From a virus: a stretch of DNA of 53,349 nt. The notes under the pieces were generated by a model. That model saw only the letters and a list, made by a program, of their open reading frames with translations, had not been told where the DNA came from and ran no database searches. Location: IMG/VR virus record IMGVR_UViG_3300025695_001512, positions 1-53,349 of that record, one strand, 5' to 3'. Of this stretch, positions 24,789 to 33,676 are shown piece by piece (positions within the stretch are counted from its first letter, which is position 1; every line of letters starts with the position of its first letter). The position numbers were made by a program, and so were the translations under genes.

Positions 24789-25376
24789 TTACTGTTTTAC
24801 CTTTTTAATTTTCAATACCTTTCCTTCGAAGATATGTTTTCCAACTCTAAGAGATAATGTCTCATTTGTTTTTTGTGATGATTCACTTAAAAGACCCGCG
24901 TTTTGTAATTCTTCTTTTACTACATCTCTAACTGTATCACGAACAACATCTCTAATCATTTGTTTTAAATCGGAATTATTAGTTGTTGTGTTTTGTGGTA
25001 TGTTTGGTCTTGATTCTGTAACAGGATTATTTACACCATTTTGATTCATAAGTCTTGTTGCCCCTTCAACTATCTCATTAGACAATACAGGTCCACCCAT
25101 TTGTGGTTGAGTTATTGGGTTTTCCATCATTAATTTTTTAATGTCGTCAGGTAATTTTGAGTTCTTAATTGCGTCCTCTGATACTGGATGGTTCATTGTT
25201 ACCGATTGTTGAACTACAGGTTGTTGTGTTTGGTTCATCACTTCTTGAGGTATATTGTAAGTGGCATTAACATTTTCATTTAGGTTAATGTTACCTTGTG
25301 CTTGACCTCTTGGCGTTTCTTTATGTTTGTCCATTATCTGTTTTGATATTGCTAATTTTTGCATTAAATCACTCAT
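24789..25376 (-). CDS. Unknown Gln/Asn-rich protein
   Basis: This 195-residue protein is not recognised. A helical start (DLMQKLAISKQIMDKHKE) is followed by about 100 residues rich in Gln, Asn, Pro and Val that look disordered. An amphipathic coiled helix comes next (DLKQMIRDVVRDTVRDVVKE), and the protein ends in a short basic beta segment, LSLRVGKHIFEGKVLKIKKV. The coiled coil suggests oligomerisation. It lies 4 bases from the WYL-like gene and shares its transcript. Confidence 0.6.
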   Translation of the reverse strand: MSDLMQKLAISKQIMDKHKETPRGQAQGNINLNENVNATYNIPQEVMNQTQQPVVQQSVTMNHPVSEDAIKNSKLPDDIKKLMMENPITQPQMGGPVLSNEIVEGATRLMNQNGVNNPVTESRPNIPQNTTTNNSDLKQMIRDVVRDTVRDVVKEELQNAGLLSESSQKTNETLSLRVGKHIFEGKVLKIKKVKQ

Positions 25377-25380
25377 TCTC

Positions 25381-25767
25381 TTATGTATTAAATTTTGCGT
25401 TTAAAATTACTCTAGTCATACTTTTATCCCCATTTGGATTGTAGTTGGGTCTAGGTTCATTAAAGTTATCAAGACTTGGTTTATAAGTAAAGATTTTGTC
25501 CACACGGAACAATCTCCAACCTGGTAAAGGTTTCTCACCTATTGTGGCGGTGTGGGACGCACCTTCACGGTCCCACGCTCTTAAAACTAAGTTTCCTGCT
25601 TTACTATAACCCACACAAACAGGTTCTATTTCTCTTAAACCTGTCCCACCTGGGTTATCACCATCATAATATATGGTAGTAACATTTCGGTCCCTTATTG
25701 ATTTTTGTATATCATTAAGAGATGCGACCTCATTAAGGAGTCCACGAAATGTTTCCAAAAGTTTCAT
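25381..25767 (-). CDS. WYL-like domain protein
   Basis: This 128-residue protein carries one WYL-like SH3-type barrel: NVTTIYYDGDNPGGTGLREI, EPVCVGYSKAGNLVLRAWD, then GWRLFRVDKIFTYKP. WYL domains bind ligands or nucleic acid and occur mainly in transcription regulators and defence-associated regulators. No DNA-binding domain is present here. The N-terminus, LLETFRGLLNEVASL, is a helix ending in LNE, a candidate prohead-protease site, which would fit packaging into the capsid. It overlaps the next gene by one base, in an operon of unknown virion-type genes. Confidence 0.65.
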   Translation of the reverse strand: MKLLETFRGLLNEVASLNDIQKSIRDRNVTTIYYDGDNPGGTGLREIEPVCVGYSKAGNLVLRAWDREGASHTATIGEKPLPGWRLFRVDKIFTYKPSLDNFNEPRPNYNPNGDKSMTRVILNAKFNT

Positions 25768-26060
25768 TAGAAATTAGGGTATGTATTCTTTGAATTAAAT
25801 TTATTGATTTTAATATCACCAATTCTTTCTTGAATATCTGTTGATGTTCCTGCGTTTTCATTATACACATCTAAAAATTTTGCAGTTCCTCTACCTAATG
25901 CATCACCGTCAGCCATAGCGTCAGGGTGTTGTGGTGAATACAAATCAGATTTTGGTGAAAAATCATTTTTAGGAAATAATTTCCCTCTTTCAGCTTCAGC
26001 AATTGCAGACAAGTTGTTGTCTGGCTGGTCAAATTGTAATTTGTCGTTTTGTGTTGCCAT
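25767..26060 (-). CDS. Unknown small protein
   Basis: This 97-residue protein is not recognised. It is polar and mostly disordered-looking, rich in Asp, Asn and Gly, with DNLSAIAEAERGKLFPKND and a segment TAKFLDVYNENAGTSTDIQE. It overlaps the genes on both sides by one base, so the four small genes between 24789 and 26524 appear to be made together. Confidence 0.6.
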   Translation of the reverse strand: MATQNDKLQFDQPDNNLSAIAEAERGKLFPKNDFSPKSDLYSPQHPDAMADGDALGRGTAKFLDVYNENAGTSTDIQERIGDIKINKFNSKNTYPNF

Positions 26061-26524
26061 TATAGTAATGTTTTCATTATTGAGTTTATTTGTTTAATTT
26101 GTTCCGTTACGGCTGTGTCGTATTTGTTAATACCTTTTTCATGTTTATCACCTGGATTAACAACAATACCATCTTTGGTGTGGTTATCTATGTATTGGTT
26201 TTCCATACCCGTTTCCATTTTTGTTTTTTTACCACTTTCTAAGGTATTTCTCCAATGGTCTAAAACATGGTTACACCACTTTTGCATTCTTTCACCACCG
26301 TTAAGTATGAAAGGTGCATCTTCTTTTTCTCCCTGATAACTATCAAACCAATTTTTAACTCTTTTAAGTTGTTGGTAATTCATAATACCTGTTTCTCGCA
26401 ATTCTTTATTACGGTTAAACCCTTCAGTATTACTATCCGCCTCTACCATTTCAAAACTTTTATTTAAATGGTCTTTAAGTGAATCAGGTAATTTAACTTT
26501 TTTGTCGTATAAATCTTTATTCAT
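26060..26524 (-). CDS. Unknown protein
   Basis: This 154-residue hydrophilic helical protein is not recognised. Notable parts are LPDSLKDHLNKSFEMVEAD, then GIMNYQQLKRVKNWFDSYQG and MQKWCNHVLDHWRNTLES. It has no membrane segment or recognisable catalytic motif. The start overlaps the stop of the 26517-27269 gene by 8 bases. Confidence 0.6.
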   Translation of the reverse strand: MNKDLYDKKVKLPDSLKDHLNKSFEMVEADSNTEGFNRNKELRETGIMNYQQLKRVKNWFDSYQGEKEDAPFILNGGERMQKWCNHVLDHWRNTLESGKKTKMETGMENQYIDNHTKDGIVVNPGDKHEKGINKYDTAVTEQIKQINSIMKTLL

Positions 26525-27269
26525 CTCTTAACATCTTAATTAGTTCGTTGGTGGATACTCCATCCATTACTGCTAATTTTTTAAGGGCTTTTATATTTCT
26601 CTTAAGTATCGGAGATACCTCTTGGTCTACTTTTAATTCACGGTCATCTGATTTTGATAACAGTGAATCTTCAGCCATTTTTAATATTTCTTCTTTACTT
26701 AATTGTTTACCTTTCTCTGTCAGACGACCCTTCATTACAAAATTTTTCTTATCTTTATAAGGTGAAGTTTCATCCAATTCAGGGTCCTTACCCATTTCTT
26801 CTGCTCTACCTTCGGCATCGTCTTCTTCAAATCCTAATTCATCCATAAAGTATTCAATGGTTTCTTCAGCATCCATAAATTTGGTTTCTTCAAAACCAAA
26901 GGCATCTTCCATATCTTCTTCAGAAATAAACTTAGGTTCAACACCTTCTCCGTAATATACTCGATAACCTCTCATTAGTGGGTCTTGAGTAATACGAGTC
27001 ATGGCTACTGTCTTATCCATGGTGTCGTCACCTTTAGCGGTAACATGTGGGTCCAAAATAGGAACTTTAGAGTTTAACATTGTTCCATCATAATCGATTA
27101 ATTCGTCTATTTCACCTTCAGGTTTTTGTGATTTTGTTTTTTTCAAAAACACTTTATGTGAATCACAAGGCATAAAAGTTTTTCTTTTATGTTTGTGAAA
27201 TCCTCTACAACCTAACTCTTTTGCGGCGTTCTTTGCACCCTCTTCTGTTTTATAAAGATATGACTTCAT
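26517..27269 (-). CDS. Unknown acidic protein with Cys/His N-terminal motif
   Basis: This 250-residue protein begins with EGAKNAAKELGCRGFHKHKR followed by TFMPCDSHKVFLK. This Gly-Cys-x-Gly-x-His ... MPC-x-SH module recurs at the N-terminus of other phage proteins and could bind zinc. The middle is very acidic (EEDMEDAFGFEETKFMDAEE) and helical. The C-terminus has PILKRNIKALKKLAVMDGVS. No enzymatic function is evident. It is the first gene of a minus-strand operon and has a late-type box 14 bases upstream, so a virion or late function is likely. Confidence 0.6.
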   Translation of the reverse strand: MKSYLYKTEEGAKNAAKELGCRGFHKHKRKTFMPCDSHKVFLKKTKSQKPEGEIDELIDYDGTMLNSKVPILDPHVTAKGDDTMDKTVAMTRITQDPLMRGYRVYYGEGVEPKFISEEDMEDAFGFEETKFMDAEETIEYFMDELGFEEDDAEGRAEEMGKDPELDETSPYKDKKNFVMKGRLTEKGKQLSKEEILKMAEDSLLSKSDDRELKVDQEVSPILKRNIKALKKLAVMDGVSTNELIKMLRDE

Positions 27270-27283
27270 AGATTCTTTTTTAC

Positions 27284-27292
27284 TATAAATAC
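27284..27292 (-). promoter_or_regulatory. Candidate late promoter box GTATTTATA (minus)
   Basis: On the minus strand GTATTTATA is followed by GTAAAAAAGAATCT and the ATG at 27269, a spacing of 14 bases. A second box on the plus strand (27303-27311) starts only 10 bases away, giving a divergent promoter pair. Confidence 0.5.
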
Positions 27293-27302
27293 TGCAAACA
27301 AA

Positions 27303-27311
27303 GTATTTATC
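27303..27311 (+). promoter_or_regulatory. Candidate late promoter box GTATTTATC (plus)
   Basis: The box reads GTATTTATC and is followed by TATAAAAAC, 13 bases before the ATG at 27325. It is divergent with the minus-strand box at 27284-27292. Confidence 0.5.
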
Positions 27312-27324
27312 TATAAAAACAAGT

Positions 27325-29397
27325 ATGCCGAGTCAGAATATCAATAATTATTATTTTAACAGATACGACATTAAGCTAGATTATAGTAGTTATTTTGACC
27401 TTACATTAGCGTCAGACGAAAGAGACTATGATGAAGAAGTTGTATTCTCTAACAATATTATTGGTGTTGATGATGGTAACCGTCTACCTGTTAGTATTGA
27501 TTTAAATTCTTTTTTATCTAATCAAAAATTAGATTTATTATGGAATGTCAATTACACCGGCAACACCTTAGTATCAAAAAATTATTATAACCCAAATAAT
27601 GAAGATTTAAGTTGTTATACTGCAACTACATTATGTGATATAGGTCTTACCGCCACTGACAACGGTTTATATAACAAAATGACGGGTGAATCCATTACAT
27701 TTACTATGGGTATTAATGACTTTGAAAAGTTTAACCCTCACTACTACGATAGGAGAATGAAATTTCACCCAGTTACGTCATATGCCGATTACCCTAATCA
27801 TAGGTTTTCAGGGAATTCAAAAACGATATACAATATTGTTTCAAAAAATGATGACAATGTAGGTTACTATAACGAATTGTACGGAGGATTCTATCAAGGG
27901 TTCTACAAATTATATGGGTACGATTATGAAGTTTTTCCTGAAAGAGTGAATAAAGGATGGACCATGGAAACTGTCATCAAACCTAGACAAAGGGAAGAGT
28001 ATGAAATTCAACCTTCTGAGGTTTATTTGAATGATGTATATCCTGATAATTCAGGTATGTTCTTTTTCTTTGGTGCGAGGGCTGAAAATAAGTATTACCA
28101 TCCCGCATCAGGTGATGTACAAAGTATTAACACATTTAAATGTGATTTTGGTATTGATGTTATTGGTGAAGTAACAGGTTGGACTTATGATAGAGTGACA
28201 TCGGGTTTAAGTAATTGTATTAAAACTTGTGCGTGTTCAGACACAGGAGTAACCAATTCAAATTGTTTTAATGTATTTCCTACAACATCTACAACAGTTC
28301 AACATAATATTGGTAATTGTAATAGTTACAACAGTAAAGTTACTAATCCACCTGTAGACCCAGGTAAAGATGTGTTTTCAAATGCGATGGCGATTAGGTT
28401 AAGTGGTGACCCTAAAAATCCACACCTTTGTGTTAAATACATAAAATTAACAGGTGATTGTGTTACAACGGGTAGTTGTGGTACTACAGGATTAACATAC
28501 TCGTCAGGGTATTGTGTGAATGAAATATGTTCAGTAAGAGGTATATATGACGATTGTGGTTATGATAGTTTAGTGTGTTTAACAGCAAACACAGAAGAAA
28601 GGTGGGTAACCATATCAGCAGTTTTTGAAAGATATGAGACCCTTGAAGATTGTGATTTAATTAATTGGGGAGGTCTTGGAGATATTAGGGAATTATTATA
28701 TCCGTCATCTATTAACGGTGCATCTCCGAATCTTATTATGCCACCACAAACACATCCAGGTTCATCAAAAGAAAAGTTAACAAACATTACCGAACTTAAC
28801 CGTAAATGGTTAAGAGAAAGAGATAAGAGAAAAGGATTGTTAAAATTATATGTTAATGGTTATCTCTTTATGGTTATTGAAGACTTTGAAGAAATCATAC
28901 CTCGTGAGTTAAATACTCAAAAAGAAAAGCAATTAGGGGTTCCTTTTAATGTTAGTTGGGGTGGAGGAACACAAGGTCTTAGAGAAAGTTTAATGTTTAG
29001 TGGTTGTAGTGCGACTGAAGGACCTTATATACAAGACCCTGAATCAATGCCGAATGAAGTTTTATCAGGAACTTCACTTTCAGGATTAACTACTGATATT
29101 TTATTGGAACCAAATTTTGGAGGGACATTCATGGGTGGTATATCTCAATTTAGGATGTACACCGAACCTTTAAGTACGCCACAGATACAACACAATGCAA
29201 GAATCCTAAAAGGTAAATTTGACTTATATGATTTTTGGTGTTCAAATTGTTACCCATGTTTATTGGGATGTTTCTTTAACTTTAATATTGAAGAGGCGGC
29301 ATGTAACTTTGATTTTGTATCCAATGAAATAACTTGTGATTTTGGTTTTAATATTTCAGAACCTGATTGTGACCCTAATTTTGATATAATTACGTAA
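27325..29397 (+). CDS. Virion/tail protein with LamG-like fold and Cys-rich C-terminus
   Basis: This 690-residue protein looks like a phage tail or receptor-binding protein. A LamG/concanavalin-like jelly roll is suggested by GWTMETVIKPRQREEYEIQ, ERWVTISAVFERYETLE, LKLYVNGYLFMVIEDFEE and GGISQFRMYTEPLSTPQIQH. A Cys-rich segment (KTCACSDTGVTNSNCFN and others) is inserted. The last 60 residues carry repeated CNFDF/CDFGF/CDPNF units with an acidic beta-rich look. Such lectin-like folds bind polysaccharides. It overlaps the start of the long stalk protein by one base and probably shares a transcript with it. Confidence 0.7.
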   Translation: MPSQNINNYYFNRYDIKLDYSSYFDLTLASDERDYDEEVVFSNNIIGVDDGNRLPVSIDLNSFLSNQKLDLLWNVNYTGNTLVSKNYYNPNNEDLSCYTATTLCDIGLTATDNGLYNKMTGESITFTMGINDFEKFNPHYYDRRMKFHPVTSYADYPNHRFSGNSKTIYNIVSKNDDNVGYYNELYGGFYQGFYKLYGYDYEVFPERVNKGWTMETVIKPRQREEYEIQPSEVYLNDVYPDNSGMFFFFGARAENKYYHPASGDVQSINTFKCDFGIDVIGEVTGWTYDRVTSGLSNCIKTCACSDTGVTNSNCFNVFPTTSTTVQHNIGNCNSYNSKVTNPPVDPGKDVFSNAMAIRLSGDPKNPHLCVKYIKLTGDCVTTGSCGTTGLTYSSGYCVNEICSVRGIYDDCGYDSLVCLTANTEERWVTISAVFERYETLEDCDLINWGGLGDIRELLYPSSINGASPNLIMPPQTHPGSSKEKLTNITELNRKWLRERDKRKGLLKLYVNGYLFMVIEDFEEIIPRELNTQKEKQLGVPFNVSWGGGTQGLRESLMFSGCSATEGPYIQDPESMPNEVLSGTSLSGLTTDILLEPNFGGTFMGGISQFRMYTEPLSTPQIQHNARILKGKFDLYDFWCSNCYPCLLGCFFNFNIEEAACNFDFVSNEITCDFGFNISEPDCDPNFDIIT

Positions 29398-32300
29398 TGG
29401 AGTTTTTTATAAGGAAAAATAGTACACTACCAATTATAAAGGTACAGGTAGTAAAAGATGGAAGAGTTGATTTTCGTGAGTTTGATAACTTAACGAACAC
29501 CTCGACTATTACTTTTAGTATGTGGGATGAGGAAACCAATAGATACTATGTTGTAAATAAACCAGCAAGAACTATGGTAAAAGAGGCTACAGGTGATAGT
29601 CCTGAAGTTGAATATTATGTTTATTACCAACTAACATCTCATGAAACACGTAATCCTGGTCGTTATATTGCTGAGTTTAAAATTTCTAACGAACAAGGAG
29701 AAATTACATTACCATTAAGAAAAAAATTATTTATAAACGTTAGAGATTCGATAAGTATCCCTGATTTATGTTGTAGACCAAATAGAGGTAATAGTGATGT
29801 AATTTTACCTTCAGAAACCCCTAGACCTTCAGTAACTCCGTCAGTAACTCCATCGGTAACTGTAACTCCATCTATTACACCTACACATTCAGTAACTCCG
29901 TCAGTAACTGTAACTCCATCTATTACACCTACACATTCAGTAACTCCGTCAGTAACTCCATCGGTAACTGTAACTCCATCTATTACACCCACAAACACTA
30001 TAACACCGACACCATCAAACACACTATATTCTACCCCAACACCCACTTCATCAGTAACTCCTAGTGCGTCTATTACACCCACATCTTCAGTTACACCTTC
30101 AGTAACTATTACACCTACTTCTTCAGTAACTCCTAGTGTTTCAATTACTCTATCACCAAGTATAACACCTAGTTCTTCAATTACACCTTCAGTAACTATT
30201 ACGCCGACTCCAAGTATAACAATTACTTCAACACCATCAGTTACACCAACTAACACGCCAACTCCGAGTGTAACTCCTACATATACGCCAACACCAAGCG
30301 TAACAGCATCTAACACTCCAACAATATCGTTAACACCGACTAACACACCAACTTCATCTATTACACCAACTCACACTCCGACATTGACACAAACACCTAC
30401 AGTTACAACAACTCAAACTCCAAGTATAACAGTAAGTCAGACTCCTGGTGCGAGTATTAGCACAACACCTACGTTAACTCAAACACAGACACAAACTCCA
30501 ACACATACTCCATCTGCTACGCCAGATTCAACACCTGATGTCACTCAAACGTCAACACCTACGTTAACTCAGACTCCATCTACTACGCCAGATTCAACAC
30601 CGGATTTAACTCAAACACCAACACCTACGTTAACTCAAACATTGACACAAACACCAACATACACTCCGTCAGCCACTCCAGATTCTACACCTGATATAAC
30701 TCAAACACCAACTCCAACAATAACTCCGACAACACCATGTTGTGATACTTGGGAATTATATGGTGGTATGAATTGTGATACAGGCACAACGTTTACATAT
30801 GTCGATTGCGATGGTCTTAATCAGGAGATTACTGTCGGAATATACGATAGTGCCACAATTTGTGCACTAAGTGTTGTTAATACAAACCCAAGTTGTGGAG
30901 GTGGTGCATACACAAATGGTAATTGTATTTGTAACCCAACACCTACTCCAACGATGACACAAACACAGACAGAAACACCAACACCTACACCAACATCAAC
31001 ACCATCAGTTTTAACAAGAGCGGCAACAACAAGATGTTGTGACGGTGCAGATGTAGTTTTAACAACTTATGACAGTATCATCGTTGGGGATTTCTTGATT
31101 TATAATAATCAGTGTCACCAGGTAACTTTAATCAATCCACCGGCTGGTGGTCCACTCGCGGTAAAAGAAACTTATCGTGATTGTGCAACTTGTATTATTG
31201 ATAACCCATGTCCTGAGGTTAGTCCAACACCAACTCAAACACAAACACCAACTCAAACACAAACACCAACTCCAACACCTACGTTAACGGTAAGTCCGTC
31301 ACCAACAGAACCTCAGTCCTCTGAGATTTGTATTCCTTATAACTGGTACGGAACGGGAGCAATTCCTGGTTCGTCAGCAACAGGTGTTGCATACGCGAAT
31401 AGTGCAACTCCGTCATCGATTACTGAGTGGTATTTGTCAGATATATTATGTAGTGGATATGACATTAATAATTTATTCCCATTAACAACAGGTAACTCAC
31501 TAGATGTGAAATTAGGTAATCAAATTGCAACTTATACTGTAAACAGTTTTACAAATGCACCTGTTGGTAATTATTGGATTGTGGGGGTAAGTTACGTTTC
31601 GGGAACTGTTAGTGTCTCACCAGTAAATTGTCACCAACAAAACTTGCTCTGTTTCGACACGACTCCACAACCAGGAATATCTCCTTTACCAACGGAAACT
31701 AATACCCCAACACCGTCTGCAACTCCGAGGTCTACAGAAACACCTACTCCGTCAATAACACCAACTAATAGTATAACTCCTACCTCATCGGTAACATTAA
31801 CTCCATCAGTAACTCCTACCGTTTCAGTTACACCAACAAATACTGTAACACCTACCTCATCGGTAACATTAACTCCATCAGTTACACCAACAAATACTGT
31901 AACACCTACATCATCTGTAAGTGTAACACCATCATCAACACCGAGTGTTACCCCATCAGTAACTCCATCAGTTACACCATCGCCAGTACCGACAACAGGT
32001 TATGGTTATAATTTAGTATCAACACCATATCAGGTTCCAACTTCAGGTAATACAATTATTAGTAATGGTAACGGTGGTGTATCTAGTGGTTCTACTAATC
32101 CAAACTCATTCAATGATGGTCCTCAGATGGATGGAATATATTGGAATACAATTGATAAGGATGGTGTAGATAGAGATTCTTATTATTCGTCTTTTGTGGG
32201 TAATTGTGTTCGTTTGACGATTTCTCAAAATGGTAGTACCGCGATATATGACGGAACGTTAGAGGATGTCGGAGGTGCAGGTTTACCATACGGAGGATGG

Positions 32301-33662
32301 ACAGGAGGTACTGAAGGAACGGGATATTACTTTAGAGGTGATGGTAATAATCAAATACAGTTAGTTCAATCAGCATCAACACAATGGGTGATTGGTGACA
32401 TTGTTTATATTAGTGTTGAAACTATAACATGTCCAAGTATAACACCAACACCAACACCATCGGTAACTCCAACTAACACACCAACACCATCGATTACACC
32501 ATCGTCAACTGCCGATGTAACGCCAACGCCAACATCAACAACAAACGCAACACCAACACCAACGAATACTTCAACGGTAACACCTACAGCAACAATAACT
32601 CCGAGTATCACTCCATCAAATAGCGTTACTCCATCAATAACACCAACTCCATCAACCACACCCACTAATTTATACTCATTTAGTGCATTTACATTTACCA
32701 GTGGTGGTGTAACAAACGGAGCCACAGGACCAACATTAACAAATATACAAAACGCTTATAGTGCCGAAACATGGACACAGAACACATCAAACTTAAACAT
32801 GACTACTCAGGGTTATCAACTTTGGACTGTACCTCAAACAGGCACCTATGAGTTTGAAGTTGCGGGTGGTCAGGCTGCCTCAGCTATGTATCCTTCTTCT
32901 TCTACAGGTGGTAGAGGTGTTATCATGAGAGGTCGTTATTCACTCAATAGAGGTGATGTTGTTGAAATTATTGTCGGACAACAAGGTGATGAGGTTACCA
33001 ATGCAACACAATTCAACGGAGCAGGAGGTGGTGGTGGTTCATTCGTAGTATTAAGTGGTTCACCATTAATCATTGCCGGTGGAGGTGGTGGTGATGGAGC
33101 ATACACTAGTTCCGAGTCAGGAACACTTTATAATGGTAATGATGCCGTTACTAATATTAGCGGTACTACATCAGTATTCTTAGCCCCTTCAGGTTCTGTT
33201 GGTGAGGGTGGTTTAACACATATTAATAATGTAGGAACAGTATCTGCAAACCAATACGATTCAGGTGCGGGGGCAGGATTTAACAGTAATGGTCAAAACG
33301 GAACAACGGCAACAGGTTCAGCCCCTCAAGGAGGTAGTAGTTATACCAATGGTTTAGTTGGTGGTGCAGGTGCGTCGACTTGGTCTCAAGCATCGGATGG
33401 TGGATTCGGTGGTGCTGGTGGAGGTTCCCCAATCTGTGGTGGAGGTGGTGGTGGATACACAGGTGGTGGTGGTTCATATAGAAATGGTTCTCCTCTTTCT
33501 GACGGTGGAGGAGGTGGAGGTTCATACATTGTTTCAAGTATGACAAATGTTGCAACAACAGACGGACAATATAATTTAAGTTCGACTTTTAACGGTAATA
33601 CAATAACTAATTTAGGAACTTATAACACAGGTAATGGATATGTTACTGTTACTTTAATATAA
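29397..33662 (+). CDS. Giant Ser/Thr/Pro-stalk tail fibre with Gly-rich tip
   Basis: This 1421-residue protein is modular. Residues 1-115 form a BppU-N-like beta-sandwich (MEFFIRKNSTLPIIKVQVVK, then FITNVRDSI-like end), similar to the small protein at 33677-34030. Next comes a CC-containing turn, then long Thr/Ser/Pro runs (VTPSVTPSVTVTPSITPT style) in several tracts, separated by small Cys-rich modules such as CDTWELYGGMNCDTG and CCDGADVVLTTYDSI. The C-terminal 330 residues hold a Gly-rich domain (SFVVLSGSPLIIAGGGGGDG, later AGGGGGGYTGGGGSYRNG) resembling the ALK/LTK-type Gly-rich fold. The tracts would make an extended, possibly O-glycosylated stalk; PDST occurs three times at about 30520-30700. 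It is probably a host-contact fibre. Confidence 0.8.
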   Translation: MEFFIRKNSTLPIIKVQVVKDGRVDFREFDNLTNTSTITFSMWDEETNRYYVVNKPARTMVKEATGDSPEVEYYVYYQLTSHETRNPGRYIAEFKISNEQGEITLPLRKKLFINVRDSISIPDLCCRPNRGNSDVILPSETPRPSVTPSVTPSVTVTPSITPTHSVTPSVTVTPSITPTHSVTPSVTPSVTVTPSITPTNTITPTPSNTLYSTPTPTSSVTPSASITPTSSVTPSVTITPTSSVTPSVSITLSPSITPSSSITPSVTITPTPSITITSTPSVTPTNTPTPSVTPTYTPTPSVTASNTPTISLTPTNTPTSSITPTHTPTLTQTPTVTTTQTPSITVSQTPGASISTTPTLTQTQTQTPTHTPSATPDSTPDVTQTSTPTLTQTPSTTPDSTPDLTQTPTPTLTQTLTQTPTYTPSATPDSTPDITQTPTPTITPTTPCCDTWELYGGMNCDTGTTFTYVDCDGLNQEITVGIYDSATICALSVVNTNPSCGGGAYTNGNCICNPTPTPTMTQTQTETPTPTPTSTPSVLTRAATTRCCDGADVVLTTYDSIIVGDFLIYNNQCHQVTLINPPAGGPLAVKETYRDCATCIIDNPCPEVSPTPTQTQTPTQTQTPTPTPTLTVSPSPTEPQSSEICIPYNWYGTGAIPGSSATGVAYANSATPSSITEWYLSDILCSGYDINNLFPLTTGNSLDVKLGNQIATYTVNSFTNAPVGNYWIVGVSYVSGTVSVSPVNCHQQNLLCFDTTPQPGISPLPTETNTPTPSATPRSTETPTPSITPTNSITPTSSVTLTPSVTPTVSVTPTNTVTPTSSVTLTPSVTPTNTVTPTSSVSVTPSSTPSVTPSVTPSVTPSPVPTTGYGYNLVSTPYQVPTSGNTIISNGNGGVSSGSTNPNSFNDGPQMDGIYWNTIDKDGVDRDSYYSSFVGNCVRLTISQNGSTAIYDGTLEDVGGAGLPYGGWTGGTEGTGYYFRGDGNNQIQLVQSASTQWVIGDIVYISVETITCPSITPTPTPSVTPTNTPTPSITPSSTADVTPTPTSTTNATPTPTNTSTVTPTATITPSITPSNSVTPSITPTPSTTPTNLYSFSAFTFTSGGVTNGATGPTLTNIQNAYSAETWTQNTSNLNMTTQGYQLWTVPQTGTYEFEVAGGQAASAMYPSSSTGGRGVIMRGRYSLNRGDVVEIIVGQQGDEVTNATQFNGAGGGGGSFVVLSGSPLIIAGGGGGDGAYTSSESGTLYNGNDAVTNISGTTSVFLAPSGSVGEGGLTHINNVGTVSANQYDSGAGAGFNSNGQNGTTATGSAPQGGSSYTNGLVGGAGASTWSQASDGGFGGAGGGSPICGGGGGGYTGGGGSYRNGSPLSDGGGGGGSYIVSSMTNVATTDGQYNLSSTFNGNTITNLGTYNTGNGYVTVTLI
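29806..30735 (+). repeat. Low-complexity Thr/Ser/Pro coding tract (first and longest)
   Basis: This part of the fibre gene is built from diverged units of TCxGTAACTCCATCx and ACACCTACx type. A nearly identical block, CATTCAGTAACTCCGTCAGT and onward to ATTACACC, is repeated at about 29887-29936 and 29935-29990. The translation is Thr/Ser/Pro only for about 300 residues. It is a stalk-type repeat prone to length change. Confidence 0.85.
31690..31995 (+). repeat. Second large Thr/Ser/Pro coding tract
   Basis: This is a diverged repeat of CCTACCTCATCGGTAACATT and ACTCCATCAGTAACTCC units that occur two or more times, encoding roughly 100 residues of Thr, Ser, Pro and Val. Shorter tracts of the same kind occur at about 30940-31015, 31210-31320 and 32430-32670. 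Confidence 0.8.
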
Positions 33663-33663
33663 T

Positions 33664-33672
33664 GTATTTATA
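33664..33672 (+). promoter_or_regulatory. Candidate late promoter box GTATTTATA (very close to ATG)
   Basis: The box lies only 4 bases before the ATG at 33677, and the start is supported by the paralogue. If it is a true -10-like element the transcript would begin at or inside the ATG, so its role is doubtful. Confidence 0.25.
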
Positions 33673-33676
33673 GAAT

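Noticed and set aside
29663-30346. Long minus-strand frame (227 residues, VGV/GVT repeats) opposite the fibre gene
   Set aside because: It is the shadow of the Thr/Ser/Pro coding repeats; the composition is only the mirror of the plus-strand codons. The plus-strand frame has a recognisable domain at each end.
29806-32670. Repeats in the fibre gene as a CRISPR array
   Set aside because: The units are short, diverged, in frame and without regular spacers. They encode a Thr/Ser/Pro stalk.
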